Shown piece after piece: positions 26,171 to 35,689 of a stretch of 64,000 nt of DNA (within the stretch, counting starts at the first letter, position 1; each line of letters starts with the position of its first letter). Under the pieces are notes generated by a model, which saw only the letters and a list, made by a program, of their open reading frames with translations, searched no databases and was not told the DNA's origin. Source of the DNA: Paludisphaera mucosa (lineage in GTDB: Bacteria > Planctomycetota > Planctomycetia > Isosphaerales > Isosphaeraceae). The DNA lies in contig NZ_JARRAG010000002.1 in assembly GCF_029589435.1 (NCBI RefSeq), forward strand, positions 1,364,001 to 1,428,000, written 5' to 3'. Position numbers and translations under genes: made by a program.

Positions 26171-29100
26171 ATGGACGTCCAGCATCCCAACGACCGCGAC
26201 CTCCGCTCATACGGCCTGGGCCGGCTCGCCGAGGCCCGCGCCGAGGCGGTCGGCTCGCACCTGGAAGTCTGTCCCCCCTGCCGTCGCCGGGCGGCCGAGG
26301 TCTCGTCCGACTCGTTCCTGGGCCGGCTCCGCGACGCCCAGGGCGGACGGATCCTCGCGTCCCCGGGAGGACGCGAGGAGGCCGCCACGTGGACGCACGG
26401 CGCGTCGGCCCCCGCGCCCCGACCTCCCCAGGCCGATTCGATCCCGCCCGGCCTCGCCGATCATCCCGACTACGCGATCCGCCGCGAGCTGGGGAGGGGA
26501 GGCATGGGGGTCGTCTATTTGGCCTACAACCGGATGATGGGCCGCGACGAAGTGCTGAAGGTGATCGGGCCCGACATCATGGGCCGTCCCGAGGTCTTCG
26601 ATCGCTTCCAGCGCGAGATCCGCTCGGTCGCCCAGCTCCGCCACCCGAACATCGTCACGGCCTACTCGGCGTTCCGGCTCGGCGGCGGGCTCGTCTTCGC
26701 GATGGAGTACGTCGACGGGATGGACCTGGCGCGGCTCATCAAGGTGAAGGGTCCGCTGCCGGTCGTGCACGCGGCCTACTTCGCCCACCAGGCGGCCCTG
26801 GGCCTCCAGCACGCCCACGAGCGGGGGTTGGTCCACCGCGACATCAAGCCCCACAACCTGATGCTGACGCACGACGGCAAGCACCGGGTGATCAAGATCC
26901 TGGACTTCGGCCTGGCCAAGGCGACCCGCGAGGGCCAGGTCGACAGCGCCCTGACGCACGAGGGCCAGACGCTCGGGACCCCCGACTACATCGCCCCCGA
27001 GCAGATCTTCAACGCCCCCGACGTCGACGTCCGGGCGGATATCTACAGCCTGGGATGCTCCCTGTACTACTTCCTGGCCGGCCGGCCGCCGTTCCAGGCG
27101 GCGTCGCTCTACGACCTCTACCAGGCCCACATCTCGCGCGACGCCGGCCTCCTCGATCGCCTCCGCGCCGACGTCCCGTCCGAGTTGGCGGCGCTCGTGG
27201 CGAAGATGATGGCCAAGGACCCGGACCGGCGGTTCCAGACGCCGGCCGAGGTCGCCCGGGCGCTGACGCCCTTCTTCAAGAAGCCGACGGCCGCCGCGCC
27301 CCGGCCGCGCCCGGACGTCACCCCTGATGTCGCCGTCTCCGAAGCGCCCCTCGACGGCCCCGCGGCGCCCCCGGCCCTCCCGCCGCCTCGGCCCCCCAAG
27401 CCCGCGCCCCCGCCCGAAGAGATGTGGAAGAGCCTGATCGACTTCCGGGACACCGTGGCGGACCGCCCCTCGCCGACGCCGGTCGCGGCCCCCGTCCCGG
27501 TCGCGGCGCTGGAGACCTCGTCGCCCTGGTCCCGCATCCCCGCCCGCCCCGCGATCGCCGTCGGGGCCTTGCTGCTGGGGCTCGGCCTCGCCTTCCTCGT
27601 TTCGGACCTCCTGATCCGGACCCGGTACGGCACGATCCGCGTCGGCGGCCTGCCGAAAGGCGCCGCGGTCGCCGTCGACGGCGAGGCGGCCACGATCGTC
27701 TGGACCGAAGGCGGAGCCGGCGAGGTCTCGGTCAAGGCCGGGCCTCACGGCCTCGAGGTGCGGCAGGGACGAGTCGTCGTCTACGGCGAGAAGATCGCCG
27801 TCGAGGCCGGGACGACGTTCACCGTCGAGCTGGACCCGTCCCGGCCGGTCCCGATCCCGACCCGCCCGGAAGTCGAGAAGCGGGAGCCCCACCCCTGGCC
27901 CCAGACGTCGACCCGACTCGGACGCGAAATGCCGACGGGTCACTGGCCGCTGGCCCTCAGCCGAGACGCCCGGCGGCTGGCTTGCCGCCGACCGGACGGC
28001 ACGATCGGGATCCTGTCGGCGCCCGACAGCGGCGTCTTCGCCGAGTCCTTGCAACTTCGGGGGTTCTTCTGGGCGGCGGCCTTCAGCCCGGACGGCTCGG
28101 TCCTGGCGACCGCGGGGAACGACAAGCTCGTGCACCTGTGGGACGTGGCGAGCGGCGAGGAGGCCCGCCAACTGCGCGGTCATGAGCAGGCGGTGCTCGC
28201 CGCGGCGTACAGCCCGGACGGGAAATGGATCGCGTCCGGGGGCATCGACAGGACGCTGCGGATCTGGGATGCGGCCACGGGCGAGAACAAGGCCGCCCTC
28301 GGCGGCCACACCGGCAGCATCTGGAGCATCGCGTTCAGCCCGGACGGGAAATGGATCGCGTCCGGCAGCGGCGACGCGTGGGAGGACCAGAAGAATGATC
28401 CTGCCGTCATGGAGCTCATGCTCTGGAATCGCGAGTCCGGCTCCTTCCGGAGGCTCGACGGCCACGCCATGCGCGTGACTTCGGTCGCGTTCAGCCCCGA
28501 CGGCCGCCGCCTCGCGTCTTGCAGCTTCGACAAGACGTTGAAGATCTGGGACGTGGAGACCCTGGAATGCCTCGCCACGCTCGGCCCGTACGACGATCAT
28601 CCGATCGATGCGGCCTTCAGCCCCGACGGCCGTCTCGTGGCCAGCGCGTCGCGGGACAACCTCGTCCGCGTGTGGGACACGCGCGACAATTCGCTCCTCG
28701 ACACCCTCACCGGCGCGACGCGGTCCCTCCTCGGGTTCGTCCAGTTCAGCCCGGCCGGGCGCTGGATCTTCACCGGCGGCGGGAGCCTGAAGTCGTGGGA
28801 GAACCCGCTGCCCGACGCGTCGGAACCGAAGCCCCCCGCCGACGCGAGGGGCGACGGCGATGCGGCGGAGGCCTCCCCGGCGACCGTCCCCGCCGAGGTC
28901 GGCGACGCGGCGGCGCCGGGCCTCGGCGCGGTCGTCGCCGAGCACGTCGGGGCCCGGAATCCCGTCTCGGAAGGCTTCACGCTCGACCCCGCGCCGAACG
29001 CCGATTGGGCCGCTTCGGAGACGGCCGACGATCTCGGAAAGCCGACCTGGTCCGTGCCCTCCGAGTCTCCGAGGCGTCCGAGCTTCTATCGCCGCGCCCT

Positions 29101-31747
29101 CTCGAATTCCCAGGAGGCCGACGCCCTCGAGCGGGGATTCGCGTTGGTCCTCGCCGCACGCGCCCTGCGGAACCGAGCGCCTGCATCGACCGAATCCGAT
29201 CGGTTCCCCATCGCAAAGGCTTACGTCCAGATAGGGCCGCAGCGTTATGAGATCGCCCTGGGGCTGACCGAGGCCGGCGATACCGTCGTCCTAGTCCCCG
29301 AGGACGTCGGGGCGGCGGGGGCGGACGCGGCGCACACGGCGTCGGGGCGGCACGTGACCCTGCCCGGGAATGCGCATCACGCCTATCGTCTCGTATACAA
29401 ACCGGAATCGAAGCTCGCCGATCTCTACATCGACGATCGTCTAGCCCTTGCAGGCTGCCCGGGGGATCGATACGGGGACCTGGGAGAGCCAAGGATCGGC
29501 TTCGGATCCGTCAATGGCGGCCAGGGGAATTTCCACCTGGTTCGACTCGCCGTCGGGCCCCCGGCCGAGGCCGCCCGGGGCGAGCCAAGTCCAGAGCCCT
29601 CGCGGCCGGCCCCCGTGGTCGTGGCGCGGCGCGACGAATTCACCCCGATGTTCAACGGCAAGGACCTCGCCGGCTGGACGAAGAACCCGACCCAGGGGGG
29701 TGACTGGCGGGTCGAGGGCGGCCTGATCGTCGGCACGGCCCCGGGGATCAGCCACCTCTACAGCGATCGAGGCGACTACAAGGACTTCCGTCTGCGAGTC
29801 AAGGCCAAGATCAACGACGGCGGCAACAGCGGCGTCTTCCTCCGCGCGGCGGGCTCGCCGGTCTGGCCCCAGAACGACCCGCGTTGGCCGGGCGGCTACG
29901 AGGCCCAGATCAACAGCACGCATCGGGATCCGATCCGCACCGGGAGCCTCTACATCAACGGCCGGTTTCCGGCCGCCGTGCGTGACACGCCGATCCGCCC
30001 GGGCCAATGGTTTACGATGGAGATGACCGCGGAGGGCGACCACATCGTCATCAAGGTCGACGATCGCGTCACCGCCGACTACATCGACTCGCAACGGTTG
30101 GCGTTCTCGGGGCACATCGCGCTCCAGGTGCACAATTCTCAGACCCGCATCGAGTTCGAGAGCATCGAGATCCATGAGCTGGGCGTCCGGCCCCCGGCGA
30201 AGCCGGCCAGGCCGGCCCTCGCGTCGAAGCCGCCGAACGACGCGGTGATCTTCGTGGCGGGCCGCTACAAGGTCTATCCCGAGCGGATAACCTGGCAGGC
30301 GGCCCGGAGACGTTGCGAGGAGATGGGCGGCCGCCTGGCCCGCGTCCCCGATGCGGCCGCGAACGACTTCCTGATCGATCTCATGAACCGGGCCAAGCTC
30401 GACGAGGCCTGGCTGGGGGCGACCGACGAGGAGGAGGAGGGCGAGTGGAGGTGGCTCGACGGCTCGCCGCTCCGCTTCAGCGCCTGGGACGTCGTCCAGC
30501 CGACCAACCGCAGCACGCGCGGCGAGCCCGAGCATTACCTGCTGCTCTCGGCCTCGCGACGGAAGTGGAACGACGTCCCGCCCCAGGGCGAGGTGAAGCT
30601 GGGGCCGCCGGGGTTCATCTGCGAATGGCCGGAGAACCCGGCTTCGACGGCCGCCGGACGCGACGGCTTCGTCCCGCTCTTCGACGGCAGGAGCCTCGAC
30701 GGTTGGAAGGTCGACCGGGGCGATCCGGCCACCTGGCGGGTGCAGGACCGCGCCCTGGTCTCGAAAGGCTCGGGCGATTATCGGGACGTGACGTACCTGC
30801 TCTCGGATCGGGAGTTTTCGGAGTTCTCGCTGCATCTCGAGTACCAGCTCGCCCCCGACTCGGACGGCGGCGTCGTGTTCCGGGCCGTGCCCGGCGAGAA
30901 TCCTTCGCCCCCCGAGATCAACCTGCGGCGGTTCGACGATCCGCCGGGCATGAACGCCCGGACGGGGGCGCTCCGGTGGCGGAACAACGGCGACGGGACC
31001 AACTATCTCGCCCCCGACCGGCCGGTGGAGCCGCGTGCGGCCGCCGCCTGGAACGCGATGGAGGTCGAAGTCCGCGAAGGCACGCTCGAGGTCGTCATCA
31101 ACGGCGTCCTCGCGAAACGCGTCGATCTCGCGCTGCTGGCCAGGGAGCCCGACGCGATGGAGGGGATCCGGCGTCGCTCGGGTCGGATCGGCTTCCAGTG
31201 CCACACGGGGACGATCCGCTACCGGAACGTCGAACTCCGGGATCTGACCGCCGCCGCGGCCGTCGCGCCGGCGGTCGCCCCCCGGCCCGCCGACGCCCGG
31301 GAGTTCCGGGGCGCGCACTACAAGCTCTTCCCCCAGAAGCTCTCCTGGCATGAAGCGGCCGCCAAGTGCCGCGAGATGGGCGGACGGCTAGCGATCGTTC
31401 GCGACGCCGACCAGAACGCGTTCCTCCTCGGGTTGCTGAAGGAGCGGAGCGTGGATGCGATTTGGCTCGGGGGGACCGACGAGCAGGTCGAGAAGGTATG
31501 GGTCTGGGTCGACGGCTCGCCCATCCCGCATCCCGACGAACCCGACATCGGCATCTATACGAACTGGAACGCCGGCCAACCGAACAATAAGGGGGACGGC
31601 GAGAACTACCTCGTCATGATCGACACATTTAACAAAGTTGATTTTAAGGGCACGTGGTCCGACCAGCCGGCCGTCTCGGTCCAGCACGCGCCGGGATTCA
31701 TCTGCGAGTGGCCCCGTCCCGTCGTCCGGCCCGCGAGGCGGCGGTGA
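26171..31747 (+). CDS. giant transmembrane Ser/Thr kinase with WD40, DUF1080 and C-type lectin domains
   Basis: A 1,858-residue receptor-like kinase. N-terminus (residues 5-37): an H-x3-C-x2-C zinc-finger-like motif (SHLEVCPPC), as in anti-sigma factors. Kinase at ~100-370: glycine loop GRGGMG, Lys130, HRD at 222-224, DFG at 245-247, APE at 275-277, all intact. After a Pro-rich linker, one membrane helix at ~458-482 (IAVGALLLGLGLAFLVSDLL). The outer part holds: WD40-type blades (~590-880, repeated FSPDG and WDV), a jelly-roll-like region (~930-1135), a DUF1080/3-keto-disaccharide hydrolase-type domain (~1155-1340, FNGKDLAGW), a C-type lectin domain (~1361-1487), a second DUF1080 (~1497-1690, FDGRSLDGW) and a second C-type lectin (~1712-1848, with QPN and WSD). 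ATG at 26171. Upstream ECF sigma factor and downstream FHA gene suggest one pathway. Confidence 0.92.
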   Translation: MDVQHPNDRDLRSYGLGRLAEARAEAVGSHLEVCPPCRRRAAEVSSDSFLGRLRDAQGGRILASPGGREEAATWTHGASAPAPRPPQADSIPPGLADHPDYAIRRELGRGGMGVVYLAYNRMMGRDEVLKVIGPDIMGRPEVFDRFQREIRSVAQLRHPNIVTAYSAFRLGGGLVFAMEYVDGMDLARLIKVKGPLPVVHAAYFAHQAALGLQHAHERGLVHRDIKPHNLMLTHDGKHRVIKILDFGLAKATREGQVDSALTHEGQTLGTPDYIAPEQIFNAPDVDVRADIYSLGCSLYYFLAGRPPFQAASLYDLYQAHISRDAGLLDRLRADVPSELAALVAKMMAKDPDRRFQTPAEVARALTPFFKKPTAAAPRPRPDVTPDVAVSEAPLDGPAAPPALPPPRPPKPAPPPEEMWKSLIDFRDTVADRPSPTPVAAPVPVAALETSSPWSRIPARPAIAVGALLLGLGLAFLVSDLLIRTRYGTIRVGGLPKGAAVAVDGEAATIVWTEGGAGEVSVKAGPHGLEVRQGRVVVYGEKIAVEAGTTFTVELDPSRPVPIPTRPEVEKREPHPWPQTSTRLGREMPTGHWPLALSRDARRLACRRPDGTIGILSAPDSGVFAESLQLRGFFWAAAFSPDGSVLATAGNDKLVHLWDVASGEEARQLRGHEQAVLAAAYSPDGKWIASGGIDRTLRIWDAATGENKAALGGHTGSIWSIAFSPDGKWIASGSGDAWEDQKNDPAVMELMLWNRESGSFRRLDGHAMRVTSVAFSPDGRRLASCSFDKTLKIWDVETLECLATLGPYDDHPIDAAFSPDGRLVASASRDNLVRVWDTRDNSLLDTLTGATRSLLGFVQFSPAGRWIFTGGGSLKSWENPLPDASEPKPPADARGDGDAAEASPATVPAEVGDAAAPGLGAVVAEHVGARNPVSEGFTLDPAPNADWAASETADDLGKPTWSVPSESPRRPSFYRRALSNSQEADALERGFALVLAARALRNRAPASTESDRFPIAKAYVQIGPQRYEIALGLTEAGDTVVLVPEDVGAAGADAAHTASGRHVTLPGNAHHAYRLVYKPESKLADLYIDDRLALAGCPGDRYGDLGEPRIGFGSVNGGQGNFHLVRLAVGPPAEAARGEPSPEPSRPAPVVVARRDEFTPMFNGKDLAGWTKNPTQGGDWRVEGGLIVGTAPGISHLYSDRGDYKDFRLRVKAKINDGGNSGVFLRAAGSPVWPQNDPRWPGGYEAQINSTHRDPIRTGSLYINGRFPAAVRDTPIRPGQWFTMEMTAEGDHIVIKVDDRVTADYIDSQRLAFSGHIALQVHNSQTRIEFESIEIHELGVRPPAKPARPALASKPPNDAVIFVAGRYKVYPERITWQAARRRCEEMGGRLARVPDAAANDFLIDLMNRAKLDEAWLGATDEEEEGEWRWLDGSPLRFSAWDVVQPTNRSTRGEPEHYLLLSASRRKWNDVPPQGEVKLGPPGFICEWPENPASTAAGRDGFVPLFDGRSLDGWKVDRGDPATWRVQDRALVSKGSGDYRDVTYLLSDREFSEFSLHLEYQLAPDSDGGVVFRAVPGENPSPPEINLRRFDDPPGMNARTGALRWRNNGDGTNYLAPDRPVEPRAAAAWNAMEVEVREGTLEVVINGVLAKRVDLALLAREPDAMEGIRRRSGRIGFQCHTGTIRYRNVELRDLTAAAAVAPAVAPRPADAREFRGAHYKLFPQKLSWHEAAAKCREMGGRLAIVRDADQNAFLLGLLKERSVDAIWLGGTDEQVEKVWVWVDGSPIPHPDEPDIGIYTNWNAGQPNNKGDGENYLVMIDTFNKVDFKGTWSDQPAVSVQHAPGFICEWPRPVVRPARRR

Positions 31748-31802
31748 GATCCCGAACGTCCCGGCCTTCGAGTTCGTCGTCGTCCGCATCGGAGGGCATG
31801 TC

Positions 31803-32534
31803 ATGGCGTCGTCGAGGGGTCGAGAACGCCCGCCGGGGATGGCGAGCACGGTGGTCGAGCTGGACGAGGACGTCCGCCGGGCCTTCGCGGCGCGAGCGAG
31901 GGAGAAAGCGGCCCGCGCCGCGACCTTCCGGCCGCTCGAACGGCCGCCGACGGCCGTCTTGACCGTGTGCGACGACGGCCGGTCCGAGGGCGAGGCGATC
32001 CGCATCCGGGGCGAGCGGTTCGTGATCGGCCGGACCGAGGGGGACCTGCGGATCGCCCACGACCCGCGGGTCTCGGCGCGACACGTCGAGATCGTCCGCA
32101 AGGGGGTCGGCGGGTCCGCCTCGTGGGCCGTCGTCGACGTGGGGAGCCGCAACGGGCTGTTCGTGCGCGTCTCCCATGCGCCCCTGGCCGACGGGGCCGA
32201 GTTCCTCGTCGGCCGGGGCCGCTACCGGTTCGACGACCCTCGGCCCGGCTCCGGACGCCCCCCCGCGCTCCGCGAGCCGATCGACGGCGGCCGCGTGGTG
32301 CTGACCGGTTCGGAATGCTGGATCGGCTCCGACCCGTCCTGCCTCGTCGCCCGGCCCGACGACCCGTTCTGCGAGCCGCGCCACGCCCGGCTCCGGCGCG
32401 GTCCGCGGGGCCGCTGGCGCGTCGAGCACGACCACACGCTCAACGGCCTCTGGCTGCGCGTGGCCCGGATCGCGGTCGACCGCACCCTCCACTTCCAGCT
32501 CGGCGAGCAGCGCTTCCGGCTCCAGGTCGGCTGA
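31803..32534 (+). CDS. FHA-domain protein (two FHA modules)
   Basis: A 243-residue cytosolic phosphothreonine-binding protein. FHA module 1 covers about residues 50-145 with the conserved set G-R (76-77), S-A-R-H (91-94) and N-G (117-118). Module 2 (about 162-243) keeps G-S (175-176), P-R-H (192-194) and N-G (214-215), so it looks weaker. A charged N-terminal helix precedes them. The ATG at 31803 follows GGAGGG and lies 55 bases after the kinase stop, suggesting one operon. FHA proteins beside Ser/Thr kinases usually read the kinase's phosphothreonine. No output domain is present. Confidence 0.88.
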   Translation: MASSRGRERPPGMASTVVELDEDVRRAFAARAREKAARAATFRPLERPPTAVLTVCDDGRSEGEAIRIRGERFVIGRTEGDLRIAHDPRVSARHVEIVRKGVGGSASWAVVDVGSRNGLFVRVSHAPLADGAEFLVGRGRYRFDDPRPGSGRPPALREPIDGGRVVLTGSECWIGSDPSCLVARPDDPFCEPRHARLRRGPRGRWRVEHDHTLNGLWLRVARIAVDRTLHFQLGEQRFRLQVG

Positions 32535-32679
32535 ACGGCTACCCGGGGAGCCCCGGACGAACTGCGGAACCTGCGCCCCGCCGCGTGGATCCGGATCCTA
32601 GGGTTCCTACGGTCGGATCCGGCGGAAGGGCGGAAGGCCGCCCCGGCCCCCGTTCCGGCGAACCCGGGAGAGTCTCAGC

Positions 32680-33495
32680 ATGCCGACAATTCTGCGGCGG
32701 CGCCGAAGCCGCCTCCAGGTCGAGCCGATGGAGGCTCGCGCCTTGCTCGCGGCGACGATCGCCGCCGAGGTCGTGCAGGCCGCGGCCCCGCGCGGGGACG
32801 GCTCGGCTTGGGTCGCCCGCATGACGGCCCACGACGCGCCCGCGGCCGGGGCGTCGCCGCAGGTCGTCGAGCTTTCGTCGGGCCTCGCGGCCCAGTCGAC
32901 GCAGCGGATGTTCCCCGACCCGTTCCGCGGCCTGCCGGTGATCGACGTGGGCTCGCTCCGGCCCGGCGACATCCTGGTCTCGACCGAGAAGAACAGCTTC
33001 GTTTCGAAGCAGATCCGCAAGCTGACGTTCTCCAACTTCAGCCACGCCTCGCTCTACGTCGGCGGCGGGAACATCATCGACGCCACGTTCCCGGTCGTCT
33101 CCCGGCGTCCGCTCGCGAAGCTGACCGACCCGGCCAGCGTGGTCGGGGTCATCCGCGTGAACGACCTGACCCCCGCCCAGGCGAAGACGGTGGTCCGCGC
33201 CGCCGAACAATCCCGGGGCAAGATCTACGGCGCGGCCGGCATCGCCGGCGGCCTGATCGCCGAGCTGACGCCGGCCTTCCGGTTCTTCCGCGCCGTCACC
33301 GGGAAACCCTGGAAGTTCACCGGCACCTCGCTGGCCCCGGGCGTCTTCTGCTCCGAGATGGTCATCGGGGCCTACCGGCGGGCCGGGGTGAAGATCGCGC
33401 CGGAAGTCGCCGACACCCCCGGCGGGATCGTCGACTACGCGATGGACGACCCGTCGAGGTTCACGTTCGTGGGCACGCTCGCGGTCAAGGGCTGA
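32680..33495 (+). CDS. exported permuted papain-like (NlpC/P60 / YiiX-type) hydrolase
   Basis: A 271-residue protein. The N-terminus RRRRSRLQVEPMEARALLAA is a planctomycete N-terminal motif (basic stretch then LExRxLL) found on many exported proteins. The catalytic core from ~90 shows LRPGDILVSTEK, His122 in NFSHASLYVGGGNIIDAT and Cys224 in GVFCSEMVIGAYRRAG. The His-before-Cys order is that of permuted papain-fold enzymes such as YiiX/YaeF and some NlpC/P60 relatives, which act on peptides, amides or thioesters. Substrate unknown; peptidoglycan or lipid-linked acyl groups are possible. It is followed directly by a hairpin at 33496. Confidence 0.82.
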   Translation: MPTILRRRRSRLQVEPMEARALLAATIAAEVVQAAAPRGDGSAWVARMTAHDAPAAGASPQVVELSSGLAAQSTQRMFPDPFRGLPVIDVGSLRPGDILVSTEKNSFVSKQIRKLTFSNFSHASLYVGGGNIIDATFPVVSRRPLAKLTDPASVVGVIRVNDLTPAQAKTVVRAAEQSRGKIYGAAGIAGGLIAELTPAFRFFRAVTGKPWKFTGTSLAPGVFCSEMVIGAYRRAGVKIAPEVADTPGGIVDYAMDDPSRFTFVGTLAVKG

Positions 33496-33526
33496 GGACG
33501 CGGCGGCGGCGAGGCTCGCCGCGTCC
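33496..33526. terminator. hairpin between convergent genes
   Basis: GGACGCGGCG (33496-33505) and CGCCGCGTCC (33517-33526) form a perfect 10-bp stem with an 11-base loop, starting right after the stop of the papain-like gene and just before the stop of the convergent SHD1 gene (33530). No T-run, so termination is plausible but not proven. Confidence 0.5.
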
Positions 33527-33529
33527 GGG

Positions 33530-35533
33530 TCAACGCACCCCCGCCGTCGAGACCTGCGAGCGTCCCAGGGTGAACGAGCCGCCGGGGCTGGGGCGGGCGA
33601 GCAGGCGCGGCAGCTCGACGTGCTCGAAGAACGCGTAGTTGGGCTTCTCGAACTTCTTGACGTGGTCGGCGAGCGACTCGTTGGGGCCGAGATGGGCGAT
33701 CTCGAAGTGTGGGAGCGTGGACGAGCCCGACTCCCACGCCTGCTGGCCCTGGTAGGCGAGCTTCACCCGGCTGAGCTGGGGGCGGACCTTGAACTTGTCG
33801 GTCCGGAACCCCGCGCCCATCGTGCGGTACGAGATCTCCTCCTCCTTGCCGGCCTCGACGGCCGGGAGCACGACGAGCGGGGCGCCGGGGGCGACCTTCA
33901 CCTGCATCTCGGCGAGTTTCGCCGTCAGGGCCTCGACGACCCGCCCGCGTTGCGAGCCGTCGGCGATCCCGGACGCGTCGATCGAGACCGTCGCGCCGGG
34001 GCGGAGGATGAAGAAGTTCGGGTCGGCCAGGGCCTGCTTCAGGGCCTGCTGGACGTTCGCCTGGGGGAGCCGCGCCGGGACGAGCGCGCCGGGCTGGTTC
34101 TGGCGGGCGGCGAGCAGGAACCAGCAGACGCCGTCGCGGTCGGCGACGACGGCCTCGGGGCCCTGGTACTCCCAGAGCTTGACCTGGCTCTCGACGTCGA
34201 TCAGGAAGCGGTCGCCGACGAGGACGTGGTCGTCGTCGGACCAGGCCGGCGGCACGTTGGGGCCGACCGCGATCGGGTTGAGCTGGACGTCGCGATGGAG
34301 CGCGCCGTCGTCCGAGTTCCAGACGAACATCTTGCCGCCGGCCAGGCAGGCGAACCGCTTGCCGGTCGGGCTGAAGCCGAAGGCCGGCCAGGGGGCGTGC
34401 TGCACGGGCATCGGCTGGAGCGCGGCGACCTGGCCGGCCTCGACGTCGAGCAGGCCGACCTTGCCGTCGTGGGCGAACGCCAGGAACTTGCCGTCGGGCG
34501 AGACGGCCGGCACGCAGCCGTCGGCCACCTGCAGCGTCGTCGTGGGCCGGACCGGGTCGAGATCCCAGATCGCCAGCTTGCCGCCGCCGACGGTCGCGAA
34601 CCGCTTCGGGCCCAGGAACGCGGCCCACTTCACGTCGCGCGCCGGCCCCTGCGCGTCGCCGTGGGGGGCCATCGTCCAGACCTTCACGACCCCCTTGCCG
34701 GCGAGGTTCCACAGCTCCAGGCGGTCGGCGTTGCCGAAGCCGAACTCGTCCTTGCGCATCAGGACCTGGTCGCCGGCGTCGGAGAGGGCCAGCGGCGCCA
34801 TCAGCCCCTCCGACTTCATCGAGGCCAGGGGCTTGCCGGCCTTGAGGTCGCAGAGCACGACCCGCGTCGCGCCGGGCTTGGGGTTGTCGAGCGTGTAGCC
34901 GACCAGGGCGTGGGTCCCGGGGGCGTTCAGCACGTACCCCTTGCGGCCCTCGAAGAAGTCGGTCGTGGCGGGGATCGGCACGGCGCGCAGGCGGGGGGAG
35001 GCGCTGGCGGTCGGGGCCGCGCCGGCGGATCCCACGGCGACCTTCCACTCGCCGTCGGCGGGCAGGCCGGCGAGCTGGGCCGAGGACCAGTCGGGCTGGA
35101 TCTCGAAGGGCTCGCCGCCGGCGGGCGAGGCGGGCGCGTCCGCGGAGGCCGGCTTCGCGGTCCCCGGCTTGCGCGCCATCCCGTTGTTGTGGCCGCTGCC
35201 CGGGGTGGGCTTGGGCTGGAACGGGTCCTCGGCCGGCTTGGGCTTGAAGGGGTCTTCCTCGGCGAGCTTCTTCTGCTGTTCGGCGACGTAGTTCCGGTCC
35301 GCCGAGCAGAGGCGGTCGAGGAGCACCTGCACCTGGCTGCCGTCGGCCTTCTTGAGGTTCACGTTCTCGCCGTCGACGCCGGCGTAACGGGCCTGGATCT
35401 TGAACCGGCCGCTGACGTCCTTCCAGGTCCGCACCTCGGGCTCGTCGGCCCGCGCCGGGGGGCTGGAGGCGAAAACCAGGACGCCGAACAGCACCGCGCA
35501 ACGCAGCGCGACGGGACCGAGACTCGCTCGCAT
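33530..35533 (-). CDS. secreted SHD1 / beta-propeller protein
   Basis: A 667-residue exported protein. Signal peptide at about 1-29 (VALRCAVLFGVLVFASSPPA). Residues ~33-80 are an SLA1 homology domain 1 (VRTWKDVSGRFKIQARYAGV, VNLKKADGSQVQVLLDRLCS), a small domain very common on exported planctomycete proteins. A Pro/Lys linker follows (EDPFKPKPAEDPFQPKPTPG). From ~150 onward there are propeller-like repeats (GKFLAFAHDGKVGLLDVEAG, GKRFACLAGGKMFVWNSDDG). The end has a conserved-looking polar region and a Ser/Thr-rich tail. ATG at 35533. Probably a cell-surface or periplasmic binding protein; no enzyme motif seen. Confidence 0.82.
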   Translation of the reverse strand: MRASLGPVALRCAVLFGVLVFASSPPARADEPEVRTWKDVSGRFKIQARYAGVDGENVNLKKADGSQVQVLLDRLCSADRNYVAEQQKKLAEEDPFKPKPAEDPFQPKPTPGSGHNNGMARKPGTAKPASADAPASPAGGEPFEIQPDWSSAQLAGLPADGEWKVAVGSAGAAPTASASPRLRAVPIPATTDFFEGRKGYVLNAPGTHALVGYTLDNPKPGATRVVLCDLKAGKPLASMKSEGLMAPLALSDAGDQVLMRKDEFGFGNADRLELWNLAGKGVVKVWTMAPHGDAQGPARDVKWAAFLGPKRFATVGGGKLAIWDLDPVRPTTTLQVADGCVPAVSPDGKFLAFAHDGKVGLLDVEAGQVAALQPMPVQHAPWPAFGFSPTGKRFACLAGGKMFVWNSDDGALHRDVQLNPIAVGPNVPPAWSDDDHVLVGDRFLIDVESQVKLWEYQGPEAVVADRDGVCWFLLAARQNQPGALVPARLPQANVQQALKQALADPNFFILRPGATVSIDASGIADGSQRGRVVEALTAKLAEMQVKVAPGAPLVVLPAVEAGKEEEISYRTMGAGFRTDKFKVRPQLSRVKLAYQGQQAWESGSSTLPHFEIAHLGPNESLADHVKKFEKPNYAFFEHVELPRLLARPSPGGSFTLGRSQVSTAGVR

Positions 35534-35689
35534 GATGACGACTCCCGACGTGAGAGCCCCCGATCTCGCCTCGACCCAAGGCCGGGATTAGGGGGCGTCG
35601 ATGCGTCGAACTTACCTCCGCGGAGGCGGGTCATCAAGCGTGCAATGCGGCGGCGATTCCTTAACTCACCAAGGTCCCCGCGCCGCGGG

